DNA of 64,000 bases. Source: Anthopleura xanthogrammica. Lineage: Eukaryota > Cnidaria > Anthozoa > Actiniaria > Actiniidae. This document shows positions 11,801-26,200 of this stretch, one piece after another. Location: positions 1 through 64,000 of the forward strand of contig CAXHSA010000009.1 of NCBI GenBank assembly GCA_964019055.1, given 5' to 3'. Under the pieces are notes generated by a model. The model had not been told where the DNA came from and did no database searches. It was given only the letters and a program-made list of their open reading frames with translations. Position 1 is the first letter of the stretch, and each line of letters starts with the position of its first letter. Made by a program: the position numbers and the translations under genes.

Positions 11801-14800
11801 CGTCAGCGAAAAACCTGGTTTTGAGAGCCAAAATGGCCATTTTTCAGTTTTTTGGGCTAAAAAGCTTTTTTCCCCAGCAAAACAGTGTTTTGGACACCTA
11901 AAATGTGCTTTTCTCGTCCAAAACTTGCGTTTAGCAGTGAAAACGTCGTGTTTTGAGCAAAAGAAAATTCTCAGCAAATTTCAAATTTTCTCAGCAAAAA
12001 ACACCTTTTTTGACCAAAAAGCACCTTTACTCAGCCAAAACCGCATTTTTTTTCGCCAAAAAGTCGTGTTTTTATCTCAAGAGGTATTTTCATGAGCAAA
12101 AAGTGGGGGTTTCAGCAAACAGGTCACGCCGTCAGCGAAAAACCTGGTTTTGAGAGCCAAAATGGCCATTTTTCAGTTTTTTGGGCTAAAAAGCTTTTTT
12201 TCCCAGCAAAACAGTGTTTTGGACACCTAAAATGTGCTTTTCTCGTCCAAAACTTGCGTTTAGCAGTGAAAACGTCATGTTTTGAGCAAAAGAAAATTCT
12301 CAGCAAATTTCAAATTTTCTCAGCAAAAAACACCTTTTTTGACCAAAAAGCACCTTTACTCAGCCAAAACCGCATTTTTTTTCGCCAAAAAGTCGTGTTT
12401 TTATCTCAAGAGGTATTTTCATGAGCAAAAAGTGGGGGTTTCAGCAAACAGGTCACGCCGTCAGCGAAAAACCTGGTTTTGAGAGCCAAAATGGCCATTT
12501 TTCAGTTTTTTGGGCTAAAAAGCTTTTTTTCCCAGCAAAACGGTGTTTTGGACACCTAAAATGTGCTTTTCTCGTCCAAAACTTGCGTTTAGCAGTGAAA
12601 ACGTCGTGTTTTGAGCAAAAGAAAATTCTCAGCAAATTTCAAATTTTCTCAGCAAAAAACACCTTTTTTGACCAAAAAGCACCTTTACTCAGCCAAAACC
12701 GCATTTTTTTTCGCCAAAAAGTCGTGTTTTTATCTCAAGAGGTATTTTCATGAGCAAAAAGTGGGGGTTTCAGCAAACAGGTCACGCCGTCAGCGAAAAA
12801 CCTGGTTTTGAGAGCCAAAATGGCCATTTTTCAGTTTTTTGGGCTAAAAAGCTTTTTTTCCCAGCAAAACAGTGTTTTGGACACCTAAAATGTGCTTTTC
12901 TCGTCCAAAACTTGCGTTTAGCAGTGAAAACGTCGTGTTTTGAGCAAAAGAAAATTCTCAGCAAATTTCAAATTTTCTCAGCAAAAAACACCTTTTTTGA
13001 CCAAAAAGCACCTTTACTCAGCCAAAACCGCATTTTTTTTCGCCAAAAAGTCGTGTTTTTATCTCAAGAGGTATTTTCATGAGCAAAAAGTGGGGGTTTC
13101 AGCAAACAGGTCACGCCGTCAGCGAAAAACCTGGTTTTGAGAGCCAAAATGGCCATTTTTCAGTTTTTTGGGCTAAAAAGCTTTTTTTCCCCAGCAAAAC
13201 AGTGTTTTGGACACCTAAAATGTGCTTTTCTCGTCCAAAACTTGCGTTTAGCAGTGAAAACGTCATGTTTTGAGCAAAAGAAAATTCTCAGCAAATTTCA
13301 AATTTTCTCAGCAAAAAACACCTTTTTTGACCAAAAAGCACCTTTACTCAGCCAAAACCGCATTTTTTTTCGCCAAAAAGTCGTGTTTTTATCTCAAGAG
13401 GTATTTTCATGAGCAAAAAGTGGGGGTTTCAGCAAACAGGTCACGCCGTCAGCGAAAAACCTGGTTTTGAGAGCCAAAATGGCCATTTTTCAGTTTTTTG
13501 GGCTAAAAAGCTTTTTTCCCCAGCAAAACAGTGTTTTGGACACCTAAAATGTGCTTTTCTCGTCCAAAACTTGCGTTTAGCAGTGAAAACGTCGTGTTTT
13601 GAGCAAAAGAAAATTCTCAGCAAATTTCAAATTTTCTCAGCAAAAAACACCTTTTTTGACCAAAAAGCACCTTTACTCAGCCAAAACCGCATTTTTTTTC
13701 GCCAAAAAGTCGTGTTTTTATCTCAAGAGGTATTTTCATGAGCAAAAAGTGGGGGTTTCAGCAAACAGGTCACGCCGTCAGCGAAAAACCTGGTTTTGAG
13801 AGCCAAAATGGCCATTTTTCAGTTTTTTGGGCTAAAAAGCTTTTTTTCCCAGCAAAACAGTGTTTTGGACACCTAAAATGTGCTTTTCTCGTCCAAAACT
13901 TGCGTTTAGCAGTGAAAACGTCGTGTTTTGAGCAAAAGAAAATTCTCAGCAAATTTCAAATTTTCTCAGCAAAAAACACCTTTTTTGACCAAAAAGCACC
14001 TTTACTCAGCCAAAACCGCATTTTTTTTCGCCAAAAAGTCGTGTTTTTATCTCAAGAGGTATTTTCATGAGCAAAAAGTGGGGGTTTCAGCAAACAGGTC
14101 ACGCCGTCAGTGAAAAACCTGGTTTTGAGAGCCGAAATGGCCATTTTTCAGTTTTTTGGGCTAAAAAGCTTTTTTTCCCAGCAAAACAGTGTTTTGGACA
14201 CCTAAAATGTGCTTTTCTCGTCCAAAACTTGCGTTTAGCAGTGAAAACGTCGTGTTTTGAGCAAAAGAAAATTCTCAGCAAATTTCAAATTTTCTCAGCA
14301 AAAAACACCTTTTTTGACCAAAAAGCACCTTTACTCAGCCAAAACCGCATTTTGTTTCGCCAAAAAGTCGTGTTTTTATCTCAAGAGGTATTTTCATGAG
14401 CAAAAAGTGGGGGTTTCAGCAAACAGGTCACGCCGTCAGCGAAAAACCTGGTTTTGAGAGCCAAAATGGCCATTTTTCAGTTTTTTGGGCTAAAAAGCTT
14501 TTTTCCCCAGCAAAACAGTGTTTTGGACACCTAAAATGTGCTTTTCTCGTCCAAAACTTGCGTTTAGCAGTGAAAACGTCGTGTTTTGAGCAAAAGAAAA
14601 TTCTCAGCAAATTTCAAATTTTCTCAGCAAAAAACACCTTTTTTGACCAAAAAGCACCTTTACTCAGCCAAAACCGCATTTTTTTTCGCCAAAAAGTCGT
14701 GTTTTTATCTCAAGAGGTATTTTCATGAGCAAAAAGTGGGGGTTTCAGCAAACAGGTCACGCCGTTAGCGAAAAACCTGGTTTTGAGAGCCAAAATGGCC

Positions 14801-15053
14801 ATTTTTCAGTTTTTTGGGCTAAAAAGCTTTTTTTCCCAGCAAAACAGTGTTTTGGACACCTAAAATGTGCTTTTCTCGTCCAAAACTTGCGTTTAGCAGT
14901 GAAAACGTCGTGTTTTGAGCAAAAGAAAATTCTCAGCAAATTTCAAATTTTCTCAGCAAAAAACACCTTTTTTGACCAAAAAGCACCTTTACTCAGCCAA
15001 AACCGCATTTTTTTTCGCCAAAAAGTCGTGTTTTTATCTCAAGAGGTATTTTC

Positions 15054-18000
15054 ATGAGCAAAAAGTGGGGGTTTCAGCAAACAGGTCACGCCGTCAGTGA
15101 AAAACCTGGTTTTGAGAGCCGAAATGGCCATTTTTCAGTTTTTTGGGCTAAAAAGCTTTTTTTCCCAGCAAAACAGTGTTTTGGACACCTAAAATGTGCT
15201 TTTCTCGTCCAAAACTTGCGTTTAGCAGTGAAAACGTCGTGTTTTGAGCAAAAGAAAATTCTCAGCAAATTTCAAATTTTCTCAGCAAAAAACACCTTTT
15301 TTGACCAAAAAGCACCTTTACTCAGCCAAAACCGCATTTTGTTTCGCCAAAAAGTCGTGTTTTTATCTCAAGAGGTATTTTCATGAGCAAAAAGTGGGGG
15401 TTTCAGCAAACAGGTCACGCCGTCAGCGAAAAACCTGGTTTTGAGAGCCAAAATGGCCATTTTTCAGTTTTTTGGGCTAAAAAGCTTTTTTCCCCAGCAA
15501 AACAGTGTTTTGGACACCTAAAATGTGCTTTTCTCGTCCAAAACTTGCGTTTAGCAGTGAAAACGTCGTGTTTTGAGCAAAAGAAAATTCTCAGCAAATT
15601 TCAAATTTTCTCAGCAAAAAACACCTTTTTTGACCAAAAAGCACCTTTACTCAGCCAAAACCGAATTTTTTTTCGCCAAAAAGTCGTGTTTTTATCTCAA
15701 GAGGTATTTTCATGAGCAAAAAGTGGGGGTTTCAGCAAACAGGTCACGCCGTCAGCGAAAAACCTGGTTTTGAGAGCCAAAATGGCCATTTTTCAGTTTT
15801 TTGGGCTAAAAAGCTTTTTTCCCCAGCAAAACAGTGTTTTGGACACCTAAAATGTGCTTTTCTCGTCCAAAACTTGCGTTTAGCAGTGAAAACGTCGTGT
15901 TTTGAGCAAAAGAAAATTCTCAGCAAATTTCAAATTTTCTCAGCAAAAAACACCTTTTTTGACCAAAAAGCACCTTTACTCAGCCAAAACCGCATTTTTT
16001 TTCGCCAAAAAGTCGTGTTTTTATCTCAAGAGGTATTTTCATGAGCAAAAAGTGGGGGTTTCAGCAAACAGGTCACGCCGTCAGCGAAAAACCTGGTTTT
16101 GAGAGCCAAAATGGCCATTTTTCAGTTTTTTGGGCTAAAAAGCTTTTTTTCCCAGCAAAACAGTGTTTTGGACACCTAAAATGTGCTTTTCTCGTCCAAA
16201 ACTTGCGTTTAGCAGTGAAAACGTCGTGTTTTGAGCAAAAGAAAATTCTCAGCAAATTTCAAATTTTCTCAGCAAAAAACACCTTTTTTGACCAAAAAGC
16301 ACCTTTACTCAGCCAAAACCGCATTTTTTTTCGCCAAAAAGTCGTGTTTTTATCTCAAGAGGTATTTTCATGAGCAAAAAGTGGGGGTTTCAGCAAACAG
16401 GTCACGCCGTCAGCGAAAAACCTGGTTTTGAGAGCCAAAATGGCCATTTTTCAGTTTTTTGGGCTAAAAAGCTTTTTTTCCCAGCAAAACAGTGTTTTGG
16501 ACACCTAAAATGTGCTTTTCTCGTCCAAAACTTGCGTTTAGCAGTGAAAACGTCGTGTTTTGAGCAAAAGAAAATTCTCAGCAAATTTCAAATTTTCTCA
16601 GCAAAAAACACCTTTTTTGACCAAAAAGCACCTTTACTCAGCCAAAACCGCATTTTTTTTCGCCAAAAAGTCGTGTTTTTATCTCAAGAGGTATTTTCAT
16701 GAGCAAAAAGTGGGGGTTTCAGCAAACAGGTCACGCCGTCAGCGAAAAACCTGGTTTTGAGAGCCAAAATGGCCATTTTTCAGTTTTTTGGGCTAAAAAG
16801 CTTTTTTCCCCAGCAAAACAGTGTTTTGGACACCTAAAATGTGCTTTTCTCGTCCAAAACTTGCGTTTAGCAGTGAAAACGTCGTGTTTTGAGCAAAAGA
16901 AAATTCTCAGCAAATTTCAAATTTTCTCAGCAAAAAACACCTTTTTTGACCAAAAAGCACCTTTACTCAGCCAAAACCGCATTTTTTTTCGCCAAAAAGT
17001 CGTGTTTTTATCTCAAGAGGTATTTTCATGAGCAAAAAGTGGGGGTTTCAGCAAACAGGTCACGCCGTCAGTGAAAAACCTGGTTTTGAGAGCCGAAATG
17101 GCCATTTTTCAGTTTTTTGGGCTAAAAAGCTTTTTTTCCCAGCAAAACAGTGTTTTGGACACCTAAAATGTGCTTTTCTCGTCCAAAACTTGCGTTTAGC
17201 AGTGAAAACGTCGTGTTTTGAGCAAAAGAAAATTCTCAGCAAATTTCAAATTTTCTCAGCAAAAAACACCTTTTTTGACCAAAAAGCACCTTTACTCAGC
17301 CAAAACCGCATTTTGTTTCGCCAAAAAGTCGTGTTTTTATCTCAAGAGGTATTTTCATGAGCAAAAAGTGGGGGTTTCAGCAAACAGGTCACGCCGTCAG
17401 CGAAAAACCTGGTTTTGAGAGCCAAAATGGCCATTTTTCAGTTTTTTGGGCTAAAAAGCTTTTTTCCCCAGCAAAACAGTGTTTTGGACACCTAAAATGT
17501 GCTTTTCTCGTCCAAAACTTGCGTTTAGCAGTGAAAACGTCGTGTTTTGAGCAAAAGAAAATTCTCAGCAAATTTCAAATTTTCTCAGCAAAAAACACCT
17601 TTTTTGACCAAAAAGCACCTTTACTCAGCCAAAACCGCATTTTTTTTCGCCAAAAAGTCGTGTTTTTATCTCAAGAGGTATTTTCATGAGCAAAAAGTGG
17701 GGGTTTCAGCAAACAGGTCACGCCGTCAGCGAAAAACCTGGTTTTGAGAGCCAAAATGGCCATTTTTCAGTTTTTTGGGCTAAAAAGCTTTTTTCCCCAG
17801 CAAAACAGTGTTTTGGACACCTAAAATGTGCTTTTCTCGTCCAAAACTTGCGTTTAGCAGTGAAAACGTCGTGTTTTGAGCAAAAGAAAATTCTCAGCAA
17901 ATTTCAAATTTTCTCAGCAAAAAACACCTTTTTTGACCAAAAAGCACCTTTACTCAGCCAAAACCGCATTTTTTTTCGCCAAAAAGTCGTGTTTTTATCT

Positions 18001-19001
18001 CAAGAGGTATTTTCATGAGCAAAAAGTGGGGGTTTCAGCAAACAGGTCACGCCGTCAGCGAAAAACCTGGTTTTGAGAGCCAAAATGGCCATTTTTCAGT
18101 TTTTTGGGCTAAAAAGCTTTTTTTCCCAGCAAAACAGTGTTTTGGACACCTAAAATGTGCTTTTCTCGTCCAAAACTTGCGTTTAGCAGTGAAAACGTCG
18201 TGTTTTGAGCAAAAGAAAATTCTCAGCAAATTTCAAATTTTCTCAGCAAAAAACACCTTTTTTGACCAAAAAGCACCTTTACTCAGCCAAAACCGCATTT
18301 TTTTTCGCCAAAAAGTCGTGTTTTTATCTCAAGAGGTATTTTCATGAGCAAAAAGTGGGGGTTTCAGCAAACAGGTCACGCCGTCAGCGAAAAACCTGGT
18401 TTTGAGAGCCAAAATGGCCATTTTTCAGTTTTTTGGGCTAAAAAGCTTTTTTTCCCAGCAAAACAGTGTTTTGGACACCTAAAATGTGCTTTTCTCGTCC
18501 AAAACTTGCGTTTAGCAGTGAAAACGTCGTGTTTTGAGCAAAAGAAAATTCTCAGCAAATTTCAAATTTTCTCAGCAAAAAACACCTTTTTTGACCAAAA
18601 AGCACCTTTACTCAGCCAAAACCGCATTTTTTTTCGCCAAAAAGTCGTGTTTTTATCTCAAGAGGTATTTTCATGAGCAAAAAGTGGGGGTTTCAGCAAA
18701 CAGGTCACGCCGTCAGCGAAAAACCTGGTTTTGAGAGCCAAAATGGCCATTTTTCAGTTTTTTGGGCTAAAAAGCTTTTTTCCCCAGCAAAACAGTGTTT
18801 TGGACACCTAAAATGTGCTTTTCTCGTCCAAAACTTGCGTTTAGCAGTGAAAACGTCGTGTTTTGAGCAAAAGAAAATTCTCAGCAAATTTCAAATTTTC
18901 TCAGCAAAAAACACCTTTTTTGACCAAAAAGCACCTTTACTCAGCCAAAACCGCATTTTTTTTCGCCAAAAAGTCGTGTTTTTATCTCAAGAGGTATTTT
19001 C
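15054..19001 (+). repeat. Tandem 6-monomer higher-order repeat (1974 bp, two copies)
   Basis: Block 15054-17027 and block 17028-19001 have the same six-member order. First comes a marked copy with GTCAGTGAAA, GAGCCGAAATGG and CATTTTGTTTCG, then two T6C4 copies, two consensus copies and one T6C4 copy. The only difference I found is CCGAATTTT for CCGCATTTT in the second monomer of the first block. A third marked copy at 14067 is followed by one T6C4 copy and a copy at 14725 with GCCGTTAGCG, so the left part is a truncated relative. Confidence 0.85.
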
Positions 19002-22000
19002 ATGAGCAAAAAGTGGGGGTTTCAGCAAACAGGTCACGCCGTCAGCGAAAAACCTGGTTTTGAGAGCCAAAATGGCCATTTTTCAGTTTTTTGGGCTAAA
19101 AAGCTTTTTTTCCCAGCAAAACAGTGTTTTGGACACCTAAAATGTGCTTTTCTCGTCCAAAACTTGCGTTTAGCAGTGAAAACGTCGTGTTTTGAGCAAA
19201 AGAAAATTCTCAGCAAATTTCAAATTTTCTCAGCAAAAAACACCTTTTTTGACCAAAAAGCACCTTTACTCAGCCAAAACCGCATTTTTTTTCGCCAAAA
19301 AGTCGTGTTTTTATCTCAAGAGGTATTTTCATGAGCAAAAAGTGGGGGTTTCAGCAAACAGGTCACGCCGTCAGCGAAAAACCTGGTTTTGAGAGCCAAA
19401 ATGGCCATTTTTCAGTTTTTTGGGCTAAAAAGCTTTTTTCCCCAGCAAAACAGTGTTTTGGACACCTAAAATGTGCTTTTCTCGTCCAAAACTTGCGTTT
19501 AGCAGTGAAAACGTCGTGTTTTGAGCAAAAGAAAATTCTCAGCAAATTTCAAATTTTCTCAGCAAAAAACACCTTTTTTGACCAAAAAGCACCTTTACTC
19601 AGCCAAAACCGCATTTTTTTTCGCCAAAAAGTCGTGTTTTTATCTCAAGAGGTATTTTCATGAGCAAAAAGTGGGGGTTTCAGCAAACAGGTCACGCCGT
19701 CAGCGAAAAACCTGGTTTTGAGAGCCAAAATGGCCATTTTTCAGTTTTTTGGGCTAAAAAGCTTTTTTTCCCAGCAAAACAGTGTTTTGGACACCTAAAA
19801 TGTGCTTTTCTCGTCCAAAACTTGCGTTTAGCAGTGAAAACGTCGTGTTTTGAGCAAAAGAAAATTCTCAGCAAATTTCAAATTTTCTCAGCAAAAAACA
19901 CCTTTTTTGACCAAAAAGCACCTTTACTCAGCCAAAACCGCATTTTTTTTCGCCAAAAAGTCGTGTTTTTATCTCAAGAGGTATTTTCATGAGCAAAAAG
20001 TGGGGGTTTCAGCAAACAGGTCACGCCGTCAGCGAAAAACCTGGTTTTGAGAGCCAAAATGGCCATTTTTCAGTTTTTTGGGCTAAAAAGCTTTTTTTCC
20101 CAGCAAAACAGTGTTTTGGACACCTAAAATGTGCTTTTCTCGTCCAAAACTTGCGTTTAGCAGTGAAAACGTCGTGTTTTGAGCAAAAGAAAATTCTCAG
20201 CAAATTTCAAATTTTCTCAGCAAAAAACACCTTTTTTGACCAAAAAGCACCTTTACTCAGCCAAAACCGCATTTTTTTTCGCCAAAAAGTCGTGTTTTTA
20301 TCTCAAGAGGTATTTTCATGAGCAAAAAGTGGGGGTTTCAGCAAACAGGTCACGCCGTCAGCGAAAAACCTGGTTTTGAGAGCCAAAATGGCCATTTTTC
20401 AGTTTTTTGGGCTAAAAAGCTTTTTTCCCCAGCAAAACAGTGTTTTGGACACCTAAAATGTGCTTTTCTCGTCCAAAACTTGCGTTTAGCAGTGAAAACG
20501 TCGTGTTTTGAGCAAAAGAAAATTCTCAGCAAATTTCAAATTTTCTCAGCAAAAAACACCTTTTTTGACCAAAAAGCACCTTTACTCAGCCAAAACCGCA
20601 TTTTTTTTCGCCAAAAAGTCGTGTTTTTATCTCAAGAGGTATTTTCATGAGCAAAAAGTGGGGGTTTCAGCAAACAGGTCACGCCGTCAGCGAAAAACCT
20701 GGTTTTGAGAGCCAAAATGGCCATTTTTCAGTTTTTTGGGCTAAAAAGCTTTTTTTCCCAGCAAAACAGTGTTTTGGACACCTAAAATGTGCTTTTCTCG
20801 TCCAAAACTTGCGTTTAGCAGTGAAAACGTCGTGTTTTGAGCAAAAGAAAATTCTCAGCAAATTTCAAATTTTCTCAGCAAAAAACACCTTTTTTGACCA
20901 AAAAGCACCTTTACTCAGCCAAAACCGCATTTTTTTTCGCCAAAAAGTCGTGTTTTTATCTCAAGAGGTATTTTCATGAGCAAAAAGTGGGGGTTTCAGC
21001 AAACAGGTCACGCCGTCAGCGAAAAACCTGGTTTTGAGAGCCAAAATGGCCATTTTTCAGTTTTTTGGGCTAAAAAGCTTTTTTTCCCAGCAAAACAGTG
21101 TTTTGGACACCTAAAATGTGCTTTTCTCGTCCAAAACTTGCGTTTAGCAGTGAAAACGTCGTGTTTTGAGCAAAAGAAAATTCTCAGCAAATTTCAAATT
21201 TTCTCAGCAAAAAACACCTTTTTTGACCAAAAAGCACCTTTACTCAGCCAAAACCGCATTTTTTTTCGCCAAAAAGTCGTGTTTTTATCTCAAGAGGTAT
21301 TTTCATGAGCAAAAAGTGGGGGTTTCAGCAAACAGGTCACGCCGTCAGCGAAAAACCTGGTTTTGAGAGCCAAAATGGCCATTTTTCAGTTTTTTGGGCT
21401 AAAAAGCTTTTTTTCCCAGCAAAACAGTGTTTTGGACACCTAAAATGTGCTTTTCTCGTCCAAAACTTGCGTTTAGCAGTGAAAACGTCGTGTTTTGAGC
21501 AAAAGAAAATTCTCAGCAAATTTCAAATTTTCTCAGCAAAAAACACCTTTTTTGACCAAAAAGCACCTTTACTCAGCCAAAACCGCATTTTTTTTCGCCA
21601 AAAAGTCGTGTTTTTATCTCAAGAGGTATTTTCATGAGCAAAAAGTGGGGGTTTCAGCAAACAGGTCACGCCGTCAGCGAAAAACCTGGTTTTGAGAGCC
21701 AAAATGGCCATTTTTCAGTTTTTTGGGCTAAAAAGCTTTTTTTCCCAGCAAAACAGTGTTTTGGACACCTAAAATGTGCTTTTCTCGTCCAAAACTTGCG
21801 TTTAGCAGTGAAAACGTCGTGTTTTGAGCAAAAGAAAATTCTCAGCAAATTTCAAATTTTCTCAGCAAAAAACACCTTTTTTGACCAAAAAGCACCTTTA
21901 CTCAGCCAAAACCGCATTTTTTTTCGCCAAAAAGTCGTGTTTTTATCTCAAGAGGTATTTTCATGAGCAAAAAGTGGGGGTTTCAGCAAACAGGTCACGC

Positions 22001-22949
22001 CGTCAGCGAAAAACCTGGTTTTGAGAGCCAAAATGGCCATTTTTCAGTTTTTTGGGCTAAAAAGCTTTTTTTCCCAGCAAAACAGTGTTTTGGACACCTA
22101 AAATGTGCTTTTCTCGTCCAAAACTTGCGTTTAGCAGTGAAAACGTCGTGTTTTGAGCAAAAGAAAATTCTCAGCAAATTTCAAATTTTCTCAGCAAAAA
22201 ACACCTTTTTTGACCAAAAAGCACCTTTACTCAGCCAAAACCGCATTTTTTTTCGCCAAAAAGTCGTGTTTTTATCTCAAGAGGTATTTTCATGAGCAAA
22301 AAGTGGGGGTTTCAGCAAACAGGTCACGCCGTCAGCGAAAAACCTGGTTTTGAGAGCCAAAATGGCCATTTTTCAGTTTTTTGGGCTAAAAAGCTTTTTT
22401 CCCCAGCAAAACAGTGTTTTGGACACCTAAAATGTGCTTTTCTCGTCCAAAACTTGCGTTTAGCAGTGAAAACGTCGTGTTTTGAGCAAAAGAAAATTCT
22501 CAGCAAATTTCAAATTTTCTCAGCAAAAAACACCTTTTTTGACCAAAAAGCACCTTTACTCAGCCAAAACCGCATTTTTTTTCGCCAAAAAGTCGTGTTT
22601 TTATCTCAAGAGGTATTTTCATGAGCAAAAAGTGGGGGTTTCAGCAAACAGGTCACGCCGTCAGCGAAAAACCTGGTTTTGAGAGCCAAAATGGCCATTT
22701 TTCAGTTTTTTGGGCTAAAAAGCTTTTTTTCCCAGCAAAACAGTGTTTTGGACACCTAAAATGTGCTTTTCTCGTCCAAAACTTGCGTTTAGCAGTGAAA
22801 ACGTCGTGTTTTGAGCAAAAGAAAATTCTCAGCAAATTTCAAATTTTCTCAGCAAAAAACACCTTTTTTGACCAAAAAGCACCTTTACTCAGCCAAAACC
22901 GCATTTTTTTTCGCCAAAAAGTCGTGTTTTTATCTCAAGAGGTATTTTC

Positions 22950-23278
22950 ATGAGCAAAAAGTAGGGGTTTCAGCAAACAGGTCACGCCGTCAGCGAAAAA
23001 CCTGGTTTTGAGAGCCAAAATGGCCATTTTTCAGTTTTTTGGGCTAAAAAGCTTTTTTTCCCAGCAAAACAGTGTTTTGGACACCTAAAATGTGCTTTTC
23101 TCGTCCAAAACTTGCGTTTAGCAGTGAAAACGTCGTGTTTTGAGCAAAAGAAAATTCTCAGCAAATTTCAAATTTTCTCAGCAAAAAACACCTTTTTTGA
23201 CCAAAAAGCACCTTTACTCAGCCAAAACCGCATTTTTTTTCGCCAAAAAGTCGTGTTTTTATCTCAAGAGGTATTTTC
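22950..23278 (+). repeat. Monomer with AAGTAGGGG variant
   Basis: A single G to A change at monomer 14 (position 22963) turns AAGTGGGG into AAGTAGGG. In the frame starting at the ATG of this copy this is a TAG stop at codon 5. The copy is otherwise consensus and its neighbours are normal. That the array carries an early stop without other consequence fits a non-coding repeat. Confidence 0.9.
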
Positions 23279-26200
23279 ATGAGCAAAAAGTGGGGGTTTC
23301 AGCAAACAGGTCACGCCGTCAGCGAAAAACCTGGTTTTGAGAGCCAAAATGGCCATTTTTCAGTTTTTTGGGCTAAAAAGCTTTTTTTCCCAGCAAAACA
23401 GTGTTTTGGACACCTAAAATGTGCTTTTCTCGTCCAAAACTTGCGTTTAGCAGTGAAAACGTCGTGTTTTGAGCAAAAGAAAATTCTCAGCAAATTTCAA
23501 ATTTTCTCAGCAAAAAACACCTTTTTTGACCAAAAAGCACCTTTACTCAGCCAAAACCGCATTTTTTTTCGCCAAAAAGTCGTGTTTTTATCTCAAGAGG
23601 TATTTTCATGAGCAAAAAGTGGGGGTTTCAGCAAACAGGTCACGCCGTCAGCGAAAAACCTGGTTTTGAGAGCCAAAATGGCCATTTTTCAGTTTTTTGG
23701 GCTAAAAAGCTTTTTTTCCCAGCAAAACAGTGTTTTGGACACCTAAAATGTGCTTTTCTCGTCCAAAACTTGCGTTTAGCAGTGAAAACGTCGTGTTTTG
23801 AGCAAAAGAAAATTCTCAGCAAATTTCAAATTTTCTCAGCAAAAAACACCTTTTTTGACCAAAAAGCACCTTTACTCAGCCAAAACCGAATTTTTTTTCG
23901 CCAAAAAGTCGTGTTTTTATCTCAAGAGGTATTTTCATGAGCAAAAAGTGGGGGTTTCAGCAAACAGGTCACGCCGTCAGCGAAAAACCTGGTTTTGAGA
24001 GCCAAAATGGCCATTTTTCAGTTTTTTGGGCTAAAAAGCTTTTTTTCCCAGCAAAACAGTGTTTTGGACACCTAAAATGTGCTTTTCTCGTCCAAAACTT
24101 GCGTTTAGCAGTGAAAACGTCGTGTTTTGAGCAAAAGAAAATTCTCAGCAAATTTCAAATTTTCTCAGCAAAAAACACCTTTTTTGACCAAAAAGCACCT
24201 TTACTCAGCCAAAACCGCATTTTTTTTCGCCAAAAAGTCGTGTTTTTATCTCAAGAGGTATTTTCATGAGCAAAAAGTGGGGGTTTCAGCAAACAGGTCA
24301 CGCCGTCAGCGAAAAACCTGGTTTTGAGAGCCAAAATGGCCATTTTTCAGTTTTTTGGGCTAAAAAGCTTTTTTTCCCAGCAAAACAGTGTTTTGGACAC
24401 CTAAAATGTGCTTTTCTCGTCCAAAACTTGCGTTTAGCAGTGAAAACGTCGTGTTTTGAGCAAAAGAAAATTCTCAGCAAATTTCAAATTTTCTCAGCAA
24501 AAAACACCTTTTTTGACCAAAAAGCACCTTTACTCAGCCAAAACCGCATTTTTTTTCGCCAAAAAGTCGTGTTTTTATCTCAAGAGGTATTTTCATGAGC
24601 AAAAAGTGGGGGTTTCAGCAAACAGGTCACGCCGTCAGCGAAAAACCTGGTTTTGAGAGCCAAAATGGCCATTTTTCAGTTTTTTGGGCTAAAAAGCTTT
24701 TTTTCCCAGCAAAACAGTGTTTTGGACACCTAAAATGTGCTTTTCTCGTCCAAAACTTGCGTTTAGCAGTGAAAACGTCGTGTTTTGAGCAAAAGAAAAT
24801 TCTCAGCAAATTTCAAATTTTCTCAGCAAAAAACACCTTTTTTGACCAAAAAGCACCTTTACTCAGCCAAAACCGCATTTTTTTTCGCCAAAAAGTCGTG
24901 TTTTTATCTCAAGAGGTATTTTCATGAGCAAAAAGTGGGGGTTTCAGCAAACAGGTCACGCCGTCAGCGAAAAACCTGGTTTTGAGAGCCAAAATGGCCA
25001 TTTTTCAGTTTTTTGGGCTAAAAAGCTTTTTTTCCCAGCAAAACAGTGTTTTGGACACCTAAAATGTGCTTTTCTCGTCCAAAACTTGCGTTTAGCAGTG
25101 AAAACGTCGTGTTTTGAGCAAAAGAAAATTCTCAGCAAATTTCAAATTTTCTCAGCAAAAAACACCTTTTTTGACCAAAAAGCACCTTTACTCAGCCAAA
25201 ACCGCATTTTTTTTCGCCAAAAAGTCGTGTTTTTATCTCAAGAGGTATTTTCATGAGCAAAAAGTGGGGGTTTCAGCAAACAGGTCACGCCGTCAGCGAA
25301 AAACCTGGTTTTGAGAGCCAAAATGGCCATTTTTCAGTTTTTTGGGCTAAAAAGGTTTTTTTCCCAGCAAAACAGTGTTTTGGACACCTAAAATGTGCTT
25401 TTCTCGTCCAAAACTTGCGTTTAGCAGTGAAAACGTCGTGTTTTGAGCAAAAGAAAATTCTCAGCAAATTTCAAATTTTCTCAGCAAAAAACACCTTTTT
25501 TGACCAAAAAGCACCTTTACTCAGCCAAAACCGCATTTTTTTTCGCCAAAAAGTCGTGTTTTTATCTCAAGAGGTATTTTCATGAGCAAAAAGTGGGGGT
25601 TTCAGCAAACAGGTCACGCCGTCAGCGAAAAACCTGGTTTTGAGAGCCAAAATGGCCATTTTTCAGTTTTTTGGGCTAAAAAGCTTTTTTTCCCAGCAAA
25701 ACAGTGTTTTGGACACCTAAAATGTGCTTTTCTCGTCCAAAACTTGCGTTTAGCAGTGAAAACGTCGTGTTTTGAGCAAAAGAAAATTCTCAGCAAATTT
25801 CAAATTTTCTCAGCAAAAAACACCTTTTTTGACCAAAAAGCACCTTTACTCAGCCAAAACCGCATTTTTTTTCGCCAAAAAGTCGTGTTTTTATCTCAAG
25901 AGGTATTTTCATGAGCAAAAAGTGGGGGTTTCAGCAAACAGGTCACGCCGTCAGCGAAAAACCTGGTTTTGAGAGCCAAAATGGCCATTTTTCAGTTTTT
26001 TGGGCTAAAAAGGCTTTTTTTCCCAGCAAAACAGTGTTTTGGACACCTAAAATGTGCTTTTCTCGTCCAAAACTTGCGTTTAGCAGTGAAAACGTCGTGT
26101 TTTGAGCAAAAGAAAATTCTCAGCAAATTTCAAATTTTCTCAGCAAAAAACACCTTTTTTGACCAAAAAGCACCTTTACTCAGCCAAAACCGCATTTTTT

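Larger units (their letters stand above)
10118..23278 (+). repeat. T6C4 variant family
   Basis: In this region many copies have AAAAAGC followed by T6 and C4 instead of T7 and C3, a T to C change at monomer 110 that conserves length. They start at 10447, 11434, 11763, 13409, 14396, 15383, 15712, 16699, 17357, 17686, 18673, 19331, 20318 and 22292. The copy at 10118 has the same change with AACAAGC. Other recurrent markers are AACGTCATG (10776, 12092, 13079) and AAAACGGTG (11105, 12421). The two neighbouring pairs 10776/11105 and 12092/12421 are exactly four monomers apart. Confidence 0.9.
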
